From Caballeronia concitans (lineage in GTDB: Bacteria > Pseudomonadota > Gammaproteobacteria > Burkholderiales > Burkholderiaceae): 64,000 nucleotides of DNA. The translations under genes were made by a program, and so were the position numbers. Below the pieces are notes generated by a model. The model saw nothing but the letters and a program-made list of their open reading frames with translations, was not told where the DNA came from and made no database searches. How positions within the stretch are numbered: position 1 is the stretch's first letter; every line of letters starts with the position of its first letter. The stretch is taken from the NCBI RefSeq assembly GCF_001544615.1, contig NZ_FCNV02000003.1, positions 124,001-188,000 of the forward strand. The letters are read 5' to 3'. This document shows, in pieces, positions 52,357 to 61,175 of this stretch.

Positions 52357-52725
52357 TTTCCGTTTTGATCGATAAGATCGTCGGCAAAGGCCCGTTTCAT
52401 CGGGAACGGTGACTGAGTAGGGTGCAGGCGCATAAGCTTGTCAAGCGACAGATGAGGCAGGTGCATGCTTGTTTACTTGCCGATGTTTTTCCGGTTCTCG
52501 CGCGAGCCTTTCGCTGCCAGTTTGATTTGAATGACCAAGCGCTACTGCCAACCGTCTCTAATTTAGGAGTTTTCGCGGTTTACCGGCACCGGGAAAGAAC
52601 CTAACATCCTTCCCGTCTTGAGGTATTCAACTTAAGACGGACTCCTGAGTTAATCAGGAAAGTGACCGCGTCGGCTCATGACGAGCTGCGCAGTTTTTAT
52701 TGAAAGAAACATCGGGAAAATCAAA
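52357..52725. promoter_or_regulatory. Intergenic region upstream of peptide precursor 2
   Basis: This 369-bp stretch has lower GC than its surroundings. It holds an inverted repeat, CCGTCTT at 52613-52619 with AAGACGG at 52634-52640, and a small CCTGA/TCAGG hairpin near 52643-52657. These could mark a regulated promoter for precursor 2. The open frame from GTG 52422 has no leader-like or family sequence and is not called. Confidence 0.4.
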
Positions 52726-52842
52726 ATGCAAAAGATCGAACGCACTGCTTTGGCTCAGGCATCGCTGGCTGGTGGTTGCCACAAGGCTAGCAGCCAGTCT
52801 TCGTCGACCACGACCGTCATCATTAACCTGAAGCAAGGTTAA
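52726..52842 (+). CDS. Double-glycine leader peptide precursor 2 (38 aa)
   Basis: A 38-codon gene, below usual length cut-offs. Leader MQKIERTALAQASLAGG has 17 residues like precursor 1 and shares Lys3, Ile4, Arg6, Ala8, Leu9, Leu14 and AGG. The 21-residue core is CHKASSQSSSTTTVIINLKQ plus G. Cleavage after GG would expose an N-terminal Cys, which precursor 1 lacks. The shared leader, shared KASS...TT(T)V core pattern and position before a C39 exporter argue for a paired-peptide system. Confidence 0.7.
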   Translation: MQKIERTALAQASLAGGCHKASSQSSSTTTVIINLKQG

Positions 52843-53151
52843 GGCGTTTTGTCATTAGCCGGATTCAGCGCTGGGTCCGGTCAATGAAACTGCCAAGGAG
52901 GATCGCGTAGCGGCATAAGCGTTGATTGTTAAGGCGATTTTGTCGGTTACGCGGTCCTCTCAGTTCAGGGCAGCTTCCCACGTGAATCCACCTTGAACTG
53001 AATGATGAAGATGATCGAGTCTCGATGCCGAGCGGCTCAGGCGCCCCAATGCTCACGCATCGATCGATTGCTCTAAGAAGTCGGTGAGTAAGTGCCGGAT
53101 CCACCGTAGTCCGGAAGACTCATCGATGTCCTGCCATTTCCACGAGAATCA
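52843..53151. other. Intergenic region between precursor 2 and the acyltransferase
   Basis: 309 bp without a convincing gene. AAGGAGG occurs near 52894-52900 with no start codon at usable distance. It may be decayed coding sequence or a leader for the export genes. No clear terminator separates precursor 2 from the downstream genes. Confidence 0.35.
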
Positions 53152-54087
53152 ATGCCCGCTCTGCGTTCCGCGCTAAAAAAGTGGCTCGCGCTGCGAAAGC
53201 ATCGCGTGCGGCGTAGCTTCTACGGTCGAATTCCAATGAGTTCGGTGGAAACACTCGCTCGTTGTGCTTGGCGCACGCGCAGCATATATGACGCAACATG
53301 TAGAGCAAGCGGTCGAGTGCGATCGGAAATTGGCCGCGACGTCCTGAACCTGCCTCAAGCGAGAGCGCGTCGTGCGTGCGTGGGCGCGTATATCGAGAAG
53401 CTGATCGATCAGCGCATCTACTTCGGCCGCGACATTCGAAAGCATGAAGCGTGGCCTGACCTCGAACAAATCGCGCGAACGCTTACAGCCGAAGTCGAAA
53501 AGCTGAGAAGGGAAGCGCCCGGACGGCCGGTGTTCATTTCCCCGTTCCACTTCGTATCGCAGTACGCGAACATTTATATCGTCGAGCGCGTGGCCGCGTT
53601 GCTCGGCTTGCAGTCCATGTCGGTGGTGTCCGGCGTGCCGAGGAATCAATATGGCGACGACCACGCGCTCATTCCCGGCATCAAGGTGCTCTACACCTAT
53701 GGCGACACGAATCGCAATGGGCTCGGCGTGCGCGTCGCGCGCTCGCTGAAACGCGATGGCGTCGCCGTGCTCTTCTCCGATGTCCCGCCTTTCACCATGC
53801 ATCGCTATCCGATGGAAACGGTCGAGGTATCGATGTTCGGCAAGAGCGCGCGCATCCATAACGGCGTGTTTCGCGTGGGCGAGACCTTCGGCGCCGTCCT
53901 CCTGCCGTTTTACCTGCGCTTCTCGCGCGGACACTTCGAGGCGCGGCTCTTCGATGCTCTCCCGCTCGACGCGGCCGAGTCGCCGCAGCGGCTCGCCGGT
54001 TATATCGAGACGGCGCTTCTCGACAATTATGAACAGTGGCTTCCGGCCGGGCATCCCGCAATGTACGCATTCGCCCCGTCGAAATAG
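53152..54087 (+). CDS. LpxL/HtrB-like acyltransferase in the peptide-export locus
   Basis: A 311-residue protein resembling the lysophospholipid/lipid A acyltransferase fold: ISPFHFVSQYANIY, then VAVLFSDVPPFTMHRYP, VEVSMFGKSARIHNGVFRVG and GAVLLPFYLRFSRGHFEARL line up with LpxL-family blocks. The usual H-x4-D/E catalytic motif is altered: His133 is present, but position 138 is Tyr. There is no clear N-terminal membrane anchor. It lies between the peptide genes and the HlyD adaptor (31-bp gap), suggesting it acts on the peptides, the exporter or a local lipid. The start is uncertain; no good ribosome site. Confidence 0.6.
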   Translation: MPALRSALKKWLALRKHRVRRSFYGRIPMSSVETLARCAWRTRSIYDATCRASGRVRSEIGRDVLNLPQARARRACVGAYIEKLIDQRIYFGRDIRKHEAWPDLEQIARTLTAEVEKLRREAPGRPVFISPFHFVSQYANIYIVERVAALLGLQSMSVVSGVPRNQYGDDHALIPGIKVLYTYGDTNRNGLGVRVARSLKRDGVAVLFSDVPPFTMHRYPMETVEVSMFGKSARIHNGVFRVGETFGAVLLPFYLRFSRGHFEARLFDALPLDAAESPQRLAGYIETALLDNYEQWLPAGHPAMYAFAPSK

Positions 54088-54118
54088 CCGAATGCAACAG
54101 CCGACCACGTAAGACTTC

Positions 54119-55348
54119 ATGCAACCGACCGATCTTCCCCAATTCAGGGACGTGCCATGGCGCTGGATCGCCTATGCCACGTCCGTGTTCACCATCGCGG
54201 CGCTGGCCTTCGGCTTCGTCCACCAGATCGAGCTCAAGCAGGACGTCTCGGGCGAGATCGTGTCGCCGTCGGAGGTGAAGATTCAGGGCTTGAACGGGAT
54301 GGTGTCCGCGATCTATGCGCGGCCGTCGGAACATGTCGAACCGGGAACGCCGTTGTTTCGCTTGCAGCGCGATTTTTCGCTCACGACAGACGGCCTGCGC
54401 CGGCAAGTGTTCGACGAGAAGGTGCGCGACGATCAGATCCATGCCATCGACGAGCAATACAACGAGCGTCGCGCGCAATTGAACGCGCAGCGCGAGACCG
54501 CGCGTGTCACCGAAGCCAGCCGTCGCGCGGAACTTGGGTCGCTCGATGCGCAGATCGCGCAAAACGGTCAGTTGGTGGGGGAGTTCGAACAACGGCTCGC
54601 GCGGCTCAACGCGGTGTCGGAGTATGTGACTGCGGACAAGGTGGAGCAGGCGCGCGCGGATATCCACCAAGGCAAGGTGACGGTCGCGCAGGGCGTGGCG
54701 CGGCGACAGCAATTGGCCGGCGAGATCGGCGCATCCAATGGCACGCAAGCCGATCTGGAAGCACAACTGCGCGAACTCGATGCCCGTCGCGCACGCGACA
54801 TTCAGGACGTCCGCGCGCGCTTCGAACGCGAACGCCAGGACGCGACCGTCTCCGCGCCGAAGGGCGGCGTGGTCACGTTTTCGGGGCTGGTCGCAGGCCG
54901 CATGCTCGCAGCGGGCGATGTCGCCATGGTCATTTCCACGAAAGACAGCGTCCCATTGCGCGCGGCGTTGAGTATCCCGTCGCGGCGACGCGGCTTCGTC
55001 AGAGAAGGCCAGATCGTGCGGCTCAAATTCGACGCCTTCCCCTACGCCAAGTTTGGCACCTACGAGGCGCGCATCGATTCGATATCCGGCACCACCGTGC
55101 TGCCCGCGAGCCCGCTCGGCTTGCCCGGCACGCCCGGTGCGCCCGATCCGTCCGAGCAGACAGAAAGCGCCAAGGAATCCGAGGGCGATTACCTGGCGTG
55201 GGCCACGCTGCGCGGCAACACGTTCGAATTCGAGGGCCAGCATTTCAAGATCCTGCCCGGAATGCGGGCGACGGCGAGCATCGTCGTCGAACGAAGGACG
55301 CTCGCCGAATGGGTGCTGGCGCCGTTGTATCGAATGCTAAGAGGTTGA
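54119..55348 (+). CDS. HlyD-family membrane fusion protein
   Basis: A 409-residue periplasmic adaptor. One membrane segment (WRWIAYATSVFTIAALAFGF, near 15-34) is followed by a lipoyl half (GEIVSPSEVKIQGLNGMVSA), long coiled-coil helices (about 90-240) and the second half (TVSAPKGGVVTFSG). It has the colicin V/CvaA-type layout. It joins the inner-membrane ABC exporter to a TolC-type channel. The next gene starts one base after its stop. Confidence 0.85.
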   Translation: MQPTDLPQFRDVPWRWIAYATSVFTIAALAFGFVHQIELKQDVSGEIVSPSEVKIQGLNGMVSAIYARPSEHVEPGTPLFRLQRDFSLTTDGLRRQVFDEKVRDDQIHAIDEQYNERRAQLNAQRETARVTEASRRAELGSLDAQIAQNGQLVGEFEQRLARLNAVSEYVTADKVEQARADIHQGKVTVAQGVARRQQLAGEIGASNGTQADLEAQLRELDARRARDIQDVRARFERERQDATVSAPKGGVVTFSGLVAGRMLAAGDVAMVISTKDSVPLRAALSIPSRRRGFVREGQIVRLKFDAFPYAKFGTYEARIDSISGTTVLPASPLGLPGTPGAPDPSEQTESAKESEGDYLAWATLRGNTFEFEGQHFKILPGMRATASIVVERRTLAEWVLAPLYRMLRG

Positions 55349-55349
55349 T

Positions 55350-57470
55350 GTGCGGATCATCTATCAGAACGAAGTCGCCGAATGCGGCTATGCATGTTTG
55401 GCGATGGTGCTCTCGCATCTCGGGCGGGCCACGGAAGTGCGGGAACTGTCGTCGTATAAGCCGATCTCGGCGAATGGCCTCTCGCTGATGGACTTGTACG
55501 ATGTCGCCGTCGATTTCGGTCTGGAAGTGCAGGCGTATCGTTTCGACGCGTCCGATCTGTCGGCGGTCAAGAAGGGCTCCATTCTCCATTTCGGCGGCGC
55601 GCACTTCGTCGTGTTCGAGAAGGCGGGGCATGGTTACGTGCGCGTGATCGATCCCGCGACCGGCCGTCGTCGCGTCTCGATGGACACGTTCCGCTCAGCC
55701 GTGTCCGGCTTTCTGCTCGAATTCGCGCCGACGCCGCAGATGCCGCGCATTCGCGCCAAATCGCGCGTGCCGGCTGCGCTCAAGCGCGTACGCGCGTTGA
55801 GTCCGCAGTTGAAGGCGCACATCGGCAAGATATTGTTCGTCGCGCTCGGCAGTCAGTTCGCTATTCTCGCGATGCCGTATTTCGGCAATCTCGTGCTGGA
55901 TTACGTGGTCGCGGCCGACAACCGCAATCTGCTGAACGTGCTCGTGGTCACGTTCGCGAGCATCTTCATCCTCGGCGCGTTGAGCGAGTTCGTGCAGAAG
56001 TACCTCACGGAATTGCTCTACAACCTCACGCAGATCAATTCCACCGAAGGCTTGTTGCGTCACTTGTTGCGCAATCCGATGTCGTGGTTCGAGAAGCGTC
56101 ACGTCGGCGACGTGTTCGCCCGCGTGAAAGCGCAGGACGAAATCAGCGTGTTCGCCACGCGCACCAGCGTGTCGCTGTTCGTCGATCTGACGGTAGGCAT
56201 CATCGCGCTCATTCTGATGCTGATTCAAAGCCGCCAGCTCGCGGGCGTCGCGTTGCTCGTTTTTCTCGTGTATATCGGGCTCGCCATCAGCATGTTCGCC
56301 GCCATGCGCGACAACCATGCGCTCGTGCTCGAAACGTCCGCACGCTGCGACGACTCGCTGATCGAAACCATACGCGCCGCATCGCTCTTGAAGCTCGCGC
56401 AAGGCGAGACGCGGCGCACGGCCATCTACATGACCATCTACAAGGCGTACGCGGCGGCGCTGCTGAAGAGCAGCCGCCTCACGTGTACGCGCGACGGGCT
56501 GCTCAAGCTCGTCACTTACGCCGATACCATCATCATCACGTGGCTTGCGGCGCGTCTGATGCTCGGCGGCAGGGTGTCGGTGGGCGTGTTCTATTCGTTT
56601 CTCATCTATAAGTCGCTGATGTCCGAGAGGCTCGCGAGTGCCATCAACGCCACGTTCCAGTACTTCATGCTGAGCGTGCCGACCGCACGCGTGGACGATA
56701 TCGTCGAAAGCGAGAACGAACGCTATACGCCGCTCGCCGATACGCAGCGCGCGACGGAAGTGCGCGTGTTCGATCACATCGACGTGCGCGACGTGACGTT
56801 CAGCTACGGCATTTCGGATCAACCCGTGCTGAAGAATGCGAGCTTCCAGATTCGCAAGGGCGACAAGTTCGCGATCACCGGTCCTTCGGGCAGCGGCAAA
56901 TCCACGCTGTTCAAGCTGCTGTCGGCGGCGGAACCGCTGCAGGAAGGGCATATCGCGCTGAACGGCATCGCATGGCCCAATCTGGCTGTCGATGAAATCC
57001 GCCGGCATCAGGCGCACATGCGGCAAGGCGACATCATCCTGCACGGATCGATTGCGGATAACGTCACGTTGTTCGCCGCGCAGACCGACGAGGACCGCAT
57101 CCACAAGCTGCTCGATCAGGTCGGCTTGCTCGACGACATCATGCGCTTGCCGATGCGCACGCGCACCGTCATCAGCGACACCATCGCGAACATCTCGGCG
57201 GGGCAGCGTCAGCGGCTTCTGCTTGCGCGCGCGCTGTATCAGCAACGTGAATTGCTGCTGCTCGACGAGCCGACCTCCAATCTCGATCCCGCTTCCGTGC
57301 GGAACATCGCAGGGTTGCTGCAAAGCCTGGATCGTACGGTCGTGGTGATCACGCACGACATGTCGCTGGCTTCGTCGTTCGACGTGCGTTACCGATTCGA
57401 AGGCGGCGGACTCGTGCGCGACCGCATCGGGCAGACCGACACCACGCCGGACGAAGCGCTCCATGCTTAA
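55350..57470 (+). CDS. Peptidase-containing ABC exporter (C39 leader peptidase, CvaB-like)
   Basis: A 706-residue exporter. Residues 1-130 are a C39 peptidase with Gln6, catalytic Cys12 (AECGYAC), His85 (GGAHFVVFE) and Asp101 (VIDPATG) all present, so it should cut after double-glycine. Six membrane segments (about 165-440) and an ABC domain follow (Walker A GPSGSGKST, ISAGQRQRLLLARAL, LLLLDEPTSNLDP). The start is GTG at 55350 after AAGAGG. It would cleave and export both precursors above. ABC signature ISAGQ is slightly variant. Confidence 0.88.
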   Translation: MRIIYQNEVAECGYACLAMVLSHLGRATEVRELSSYKPISANGLSLMDLYDVAVDFGLEVQAYRFDASDLSAVKKGSILHFGGAHFVVFEKAGHGYVRVIDPATGRRRVSMDTFRSAVSGFLLEFAPTPQMPRIRAKSRVPAALKRVRALSPQLKAHIGKILFVALGSQFAILAMPYFGNLVLDYVVAADNRNLLNVLVVTFASIFILGALSEFVQKYLTELLYNLTQINSTEGLLRHLLRNPMSWFEKRHVGDVFARVKAQDEISVFATRTSVSLFVDLTVGIIALILMLIQSRQLAGVALLVFLVYIGLAISMFAAMRDNHALVLETSARCDDSLIETIRAASLLKLAQGETRRTAIYMTIYKAYAAALLKSSRLTCTRDGLLKLVTYADTIIITWLAARLMLGGRVSVGVFYSFLIYKSLMSERLASAINATFQYFMLSVPTARVDDIVESENERYTPLADTQRATEVRVFDHIDVRDVTFSYGISDQPVLKNASFQIRKGDKFAITGPSGSGKSTLFKLLSAAEPLQEGHIALNGIAWPNLAVDEIRRHQAHMRQGDIILHGSIADNVTLFAAQTDEDRIHKLLDQVGLLDDIMRLPMRTRTVISDTIANISAGQRQRLLLARALYQQRELLLLDEPTSNLDPASVRNIAGLLQSLDRTVVVITHDMSLASSFDVRYRFEGGGLVRDRIGQTDTTPDEALHA

Positions 57471-58793
57471 GCGAAGCCTCTCGATATGCGCGCTGGCGAG
57501 TGCGCTCGTGTTCGTGGATGCAGCCCGCGCCGACGATCTCATCGCCATCGTTCAGCAGGCGCTCGATCACGACGCCGAACTCGGTCAGGCACGCGCCGGC
57601 TACGAGGCCGCGAAGCAGGCGGTGCCCATCGCGCGCGCGGCGCTGTTGCCGCAGATCGTCGGTGGCTGGGGCGCGCATACAACCGTATCGACATGGACGG
57701 CTTTCCGCGTCAGAAGTATTGGCAGAACGGCTGGATGGTGACCGTATCGCAGCCGCTTTTCGACTGGAGCAAGTGGACTGCTTACAGGCAGGCGGATTTC
57801 GTCGTGGCGCAGGGCGCGGTGGATTTCGCAGGCGCGCAACAGGCGTCGATTCTGCGAGCGGTGCGGGCGTATTTCGACGAACTCGCCGCCGAGGATGAAG
57901 TCAAGCGTGCCGCCGACTATCTCGCCGCGATACAGGCGCAGGTCGATCAGGTCCGCCGCAAGCGCGCGGCGGGCGAGGCGACGGTCATCGACCAATACGA
58001 AGCCGATACCGCGCTCGAACAGGCGCAGCTTCAGCAAGTGGACGCGGCGCAGGAATTGGCCGTGAAGCGTCGCGCCGTCGAGCAAGTCACCGGGCGGCCG
58101 TTCGCGGCGCTGGCGCAGTTGCCGCCTGAGATGGCGTTGCCGAAGCTCGCCGAGGGCGAGGAGAGCTGGATAGAGCAGGCGAAGACGCGCGGTTATGAAG
58201 TGCAGTCGAAGCAGCTCGGCCTGGAAATCGCCAGGTTCGATACGTCGAAGGCGCGCGCGGCGAATTATCCGGTCGTCAGCGTCACCGGCAGCTACACACC
58301 CGCGGGCGCGGCCTCGGGCTACGCGCGCCCGACGACGACCACGACCGGCATGTTGCAGATCCAGATTCCGCTCTTTTCCGGTGGCGAAATTCAGGCGCGC
58401 GTCGGGCAGTCGCTTGCGCTGGAGGACAAGGCGAAGCAGGGCTATCTGCTGGCATCGACACAGGCCGAGGCGTCCGCTCGCGACAACTACGCGAAGTACA
58501 TCCGCGAGCAGCAGAAGACCGGTTCGCTGAGGCATCTCGTCGAAAGCGCACGCGAAACCTTGCAAGCCACGCAAGTCGGATTCAAAGTGGGCAGCCGCGC
58601 GAGCAGCGACGTGCTGCGCGCGCTCGATACCTTGTACACCGCGCGCCGCGATCTGTTGCGTTCGCGCTATGCGGCGCTCGTCGCCTTCCTGCAACTCAAA
58701 GCCGATGTCGCCACGTTGAGCGAGGAGGACATCGCCGAGATGAGCGCGAAGCTGTGTTGCAAATTGCAGATGGCCAAGGCGGACGCGCGCTGA
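57463..58793 (+). pseudogene. TolC-family outer-membrane protein, frameshifted
   Basis: The gene starts at 57463 overlapping the exporter stop by 8 nt, with signal peptide MLKRSLSICALASALVFVDA. The frame then fails near 57668-57671 (GGGG): the start frame ends at 57741, while the rest of the protein continues in another frame from AYNRIDMDGFPRQKYW to KADAR at 58793. Adding one G to the run restores GGWGRAYNRIDMDGF. The restored protein of about 443 residues has normal TolC repeats. This is either a real inactivating indel or a sequencing error in a G run. Confidence 0.8.
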
Positions 58794-58799
58794 AGCGCA

Positions 58800-59399
58800 T
58801 TACTCCGTACTCGCGCCGCGCCGATGTGTGGAAAGCGCACGCACCAGGCGGGCGAGCGCTTTCAGCGCATCGGCGGGGGCATCGGCGAATTGCGCGGCGA
58901 CGATCGCGCCATCGACGGCAAGCGCGAGCGCCTGCGCGTCGGCCTTCGCGGTGCGCGACGCCGGCATCAGCGCACGAATGGCGGCGGTCATGTCGCGCTT
59001 GTGCCGCCGCGCGATATCCACCGCTTGCGGCAGCGTGCCGCCGACTTCCACCACCGAATTAATGAACGCGCAACCGCGATAAGTCTCGCCGCCGAACCAC
59101 TCGGCAAGCGCCGGCACCAGCGCGGAAAGCGTGCCGCCGTGACGCGAGAGCGCGTCGCGGAACCATGCCATCCAGTTCTCGTGCCGAAACTCTAGGAACG
59201 CGACGATCAAATCATCCTTGCTCGGAAAATAGCGATAGAACGTCTTCTTCGCGACACCCGATTCCGCAATCACGCGGTCGATGCCGGTCGCGCGAATGCC
59301 GTCGCGATAAAACAGGTCGTGCGCCGTGCGCAGAATGCGGGCATCGGGGGAAAGCTCCGCCGCATTCGCCGCATCCGCCGAATAGTCGATGATATTCAT
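58800..59399 (-). CDS. TetR/AcrR family regulator
   Basis: A 199-residue repressor. Residues about 18-65 are the TetR helix-turn-helix (ILRTAHDLFYRDGIRATGID, then GVAKKTFYRYFPSKDDLIVAF); the rest is an all-helical ligand domain containing YRGCAFINSVVEVGG. It is divergent from the DUF1348 gene, with two operator-like repeats between, so it should control that gene and itself. Convergent with the TolC gene. Confidence 0.88.
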   Translation of the reverse strand: MNIIDYSADAANAAELSPDARILRTAHDLFYRDGIRATGIDRVIAESGVAKKTFYRYFPSKDDLIVAFLEFRHENWMAWFRDALSRHGGTLSALVPALAEWFGGETYRGCAFINSVVEVGGTLPQAVDIARRHKRDMTAAIRALMPASRTAKADAQALALAVDGAIVAAQFADAPADALKALARLVRALSTHRRGASTE

Positions 59400-59409
59400 G
59401 CCGCCGATT

Positions 59410-59427
59410 GTAGACAGGTTCGTCTAC
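59410..59427. promoter_or_regulatory. TetR operator-like inverted repeat 1
   Basis: GTAGACAGGTTCGTCTAC: half-sites GTAGAC and GTCTAC, 18 bp in all, next to the TetR start. A second copy with the same half-sites lies 38 bp further on. Together they cover both promoters. Confidence 0.75.
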
Positions 59428-59447
59428 CTGCGCTAGAGTGCGTGCAG

Positions 59448-59465
59448 GTAGACAGACCTGTCTAC
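59448..59465. promoter_or_regulatory. TetR operator-like inverted repeat 2
   Basis: GTAGACAGACCTGTCTAC, a nearly perfect 18-bp palindrome, 17 bp before the DUF1348 start. It has the same half-sites as the repeat at 59410-59427, so the regulator probably overlaps the target's promoter and leader. Confidence 0.78.
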
Positions 59466-59482
59466 ATCAACCAGGAGCCGAC

Positions 59483-59950
59483 ATGGAAAGCAGACCGCCT
59501 CTTCCGCCGTTCGATGCAGACACCGCCGCACAGAAGGTTCGCCTGGCCGAAGACGGCTGGAACACGCGCGATCCGAAGCGCGTCGCACTGGCTTATAGCG
59601 AGGACACGCGCTGGCGCAATCGCGCGGAGTTCGTCACGGGCCGCGCGCAAGTCGAAGCGTTCTTGCAGCGCAAGTGGGTGCGCGAGCTGGACTATCGGCT
59701 CATCAAGGAGCTGTGGGGTTTTACCGGCAATCGCATCGCGGTGCGATTCGCGTATGAATGGCACGACGATTCGGGCAACTGGTATCGCAGCTATGGCAAC
59801 GAGAACTGGCAGTTCAACGAAGCGGGGCTGATGACGCATCGTCACGCGTCCATCAACGATCTGCCGATCAAGGAGTCCGACCGCAAGTATCATTGGCCGC
59901 TCGGCCGCCGGCCCGACGATCATCCCGGCCTGAGCGACCTCGGGCTGTAG
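59483..59950 (+). CDS. NTF2-like protein, DUF1348 family
   Basis: A 155-residue protein. [25 protein letters not shown] and [41 protein letters not shown] in pattern, then [16 protein letters not shown], are the DUF1348 (SnoaL-like) hallmarks. AGGAG precedes the ATG at 59483. The target of the adjacent TetR. Role unknown; small-molecule binding is likely from the fold. Confidence 0.85.
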   Translation: MESRPPLPPFDADTAAQKVRLAEDGWNTRDPKRVALAYSEDTRWRNRAEFVTGRAQVEAFLQRKWVRELDYRLIKELWGFTGNRIAVRFAYEWHDDSGNWYRSYGNENWQFNEAGLMTHRHASINDLPIKESDRKYHWPLGRRPDDHPGLSDLGL

Positions 59951-59970
59951 GCAAAAAGCGCATCACACCA

Positions 59971-60993
59971 TCACATATCGCGCCGCCGCCGGAAGGCCCA
60001 CCATCCGGCGAGCACGGTGAAGCTCGCGACAATCAGCACGAGCAACCAGAAGCCGTGATGATTTTCCGCGAGCGGTATGCCGCCCACGTTCATGCCGAAG
60101 AAGCCGGCCACGATGTTGATCGGAAGCGCGAGCACCGTGACGAGCGTCAGCGTGAAAAGCGTGCGGTTGCTTTGCTCGTCCATCCGCGTCGCGATTTCTT
60201 CCTGCAACAGCTTGATGCGTTCTACGAGGCCTGCCAGATCGTTCAACACAAGGGAGAACTCTTCGGTCGCGTCGCGCAAATCCTGAATGTCCTGCGCATG
60301 AAGCCAGCGCGGCGGCCGCGCGAGCAGGCGGAATACGGAGCCGGGCTCGGGCGCGAGCAGACGCTGAAGCCGCACGAGCACGCGCCGCAGCGCGCCGAGA
60401 TCGGAGCGCGTTCGCGATGAATGCGTCGACAGAAAGCGATCCTCGATGCCGTCCACTTCCACGCTGGTTCGCCGCACGATCTCTACGAGGAGATCGGCCT
60501 GATCGCGCAGCAGATGCGCGAGCAATTCCGCAGGCGATCGAAACAGCTCGCCGCGCCGCACCGATTCACGCAGCGAATCCACCGAACGCAGCGGCTTCAT
60601 GCGCGCCGTGATGAGCAGCTTCTGACGCGTGTACACCCAGAGCGTCGCGATTTCCGAGGGCGTCAGTTCGAAGTTGAACATCACGTCGTTGATGACGGCG
60701 AAGAGCGCGCCTTCCTGATGCTCGATGCGCGTCGAGTGCGAGCCTTCATGCAGCGTGTCGAAGAATTCGTCGGGCACGCCGAGGCGCGTGCGCATCCAGC
60801 GCTCGCATGCGCTGTTGGCAAGATCGAAGTGCAGCCAGATGAACTCCTTCACGGTATCGTCGCGAGCGAGCCAGGCGCTGGCCGCTTCGGCATCGATTGG
60901 CTCGCCCGGCTGGTCGACGCGGAAGCGAAAGCCGCAGACGAGGCCGGTGAAGTCGGAACCATAGGGCGGTCGTTGCAGGGTAGCGGGATTCAT
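59971..60993 (-). CDS. CorA-family transporter, ZntB-like
   Basis: A 340-residue membrane protein with a large N-terminal cytoplasmic domain (about 1-275) and two C-terminal membrane segments. GFFGMNVGGIP holds the Gly-Met-Asn selectivity motif between them. Sequence in the N-domain (WLHFDLANSACERWM, DEFFDTLHEGSHSTRIE) and length fit the ZntB branch, which moves Zn2+ rather than Mg2+, though ion specificity cannot be read off directly. Confidence 0.82.
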   Translation of the reverse strand: MNPATLQRPPYGSDFTGLVCGFRFRVDQPGEPIDAEAASAWLARDDTVKEFIWLHFDLANSACERWMRTRLGVPDEFFDTLHEGSHSTRIEHQEGALFAVINDVMFNFELTPSEIATLWVYTRQKLLITARMKPLRSVDSLRESVRRGELFRSPAELLAHLLRDQADLLVEIVRRTSVEVDGIEDRFLSTHSSRTRSDLGALRRVLVRLQRLLAPEPGSVFRLLARPPRWLHAQDIQDLRDATEEFSLVLNDLAGLVERIKLLQEEIATRMDEQSNRTLFTLTLVTVLALPINIVAGFFGMNVGGIPLAENHHGFWLLVLIVASFTVLAGWWAFRRRRDM

Positions 60994-61175
60994 GCGCGCT
61001 TCGTGCGGGAGTCGGATGCAATGGCGCTAGTGTGCCATCGGTCGAAGGCGAAACGAACGGCGGGTCCGGCGCTCATCGCGCAAAAAATGATTGTCATATT
61101 GGCGGCGTATGATGGCGCGATGCAAGGTGGCCCGGACGAAGACGCCGGCTTCGCGTCAACTAGGGGAGAAAGGCA

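Noticed and set aside
52422-52604. 60-codon open frame between the two peptide precursors
   Set aside because: It starts at GTG, has no ribosome site or leader motif, and no recognisable sequence.
57668-57671. Programmed frameshift in the TolC gene
   Set aside because: There is no slippery heptamer or stimulatory structure; an indel or base-calling error in the G run is simpler.
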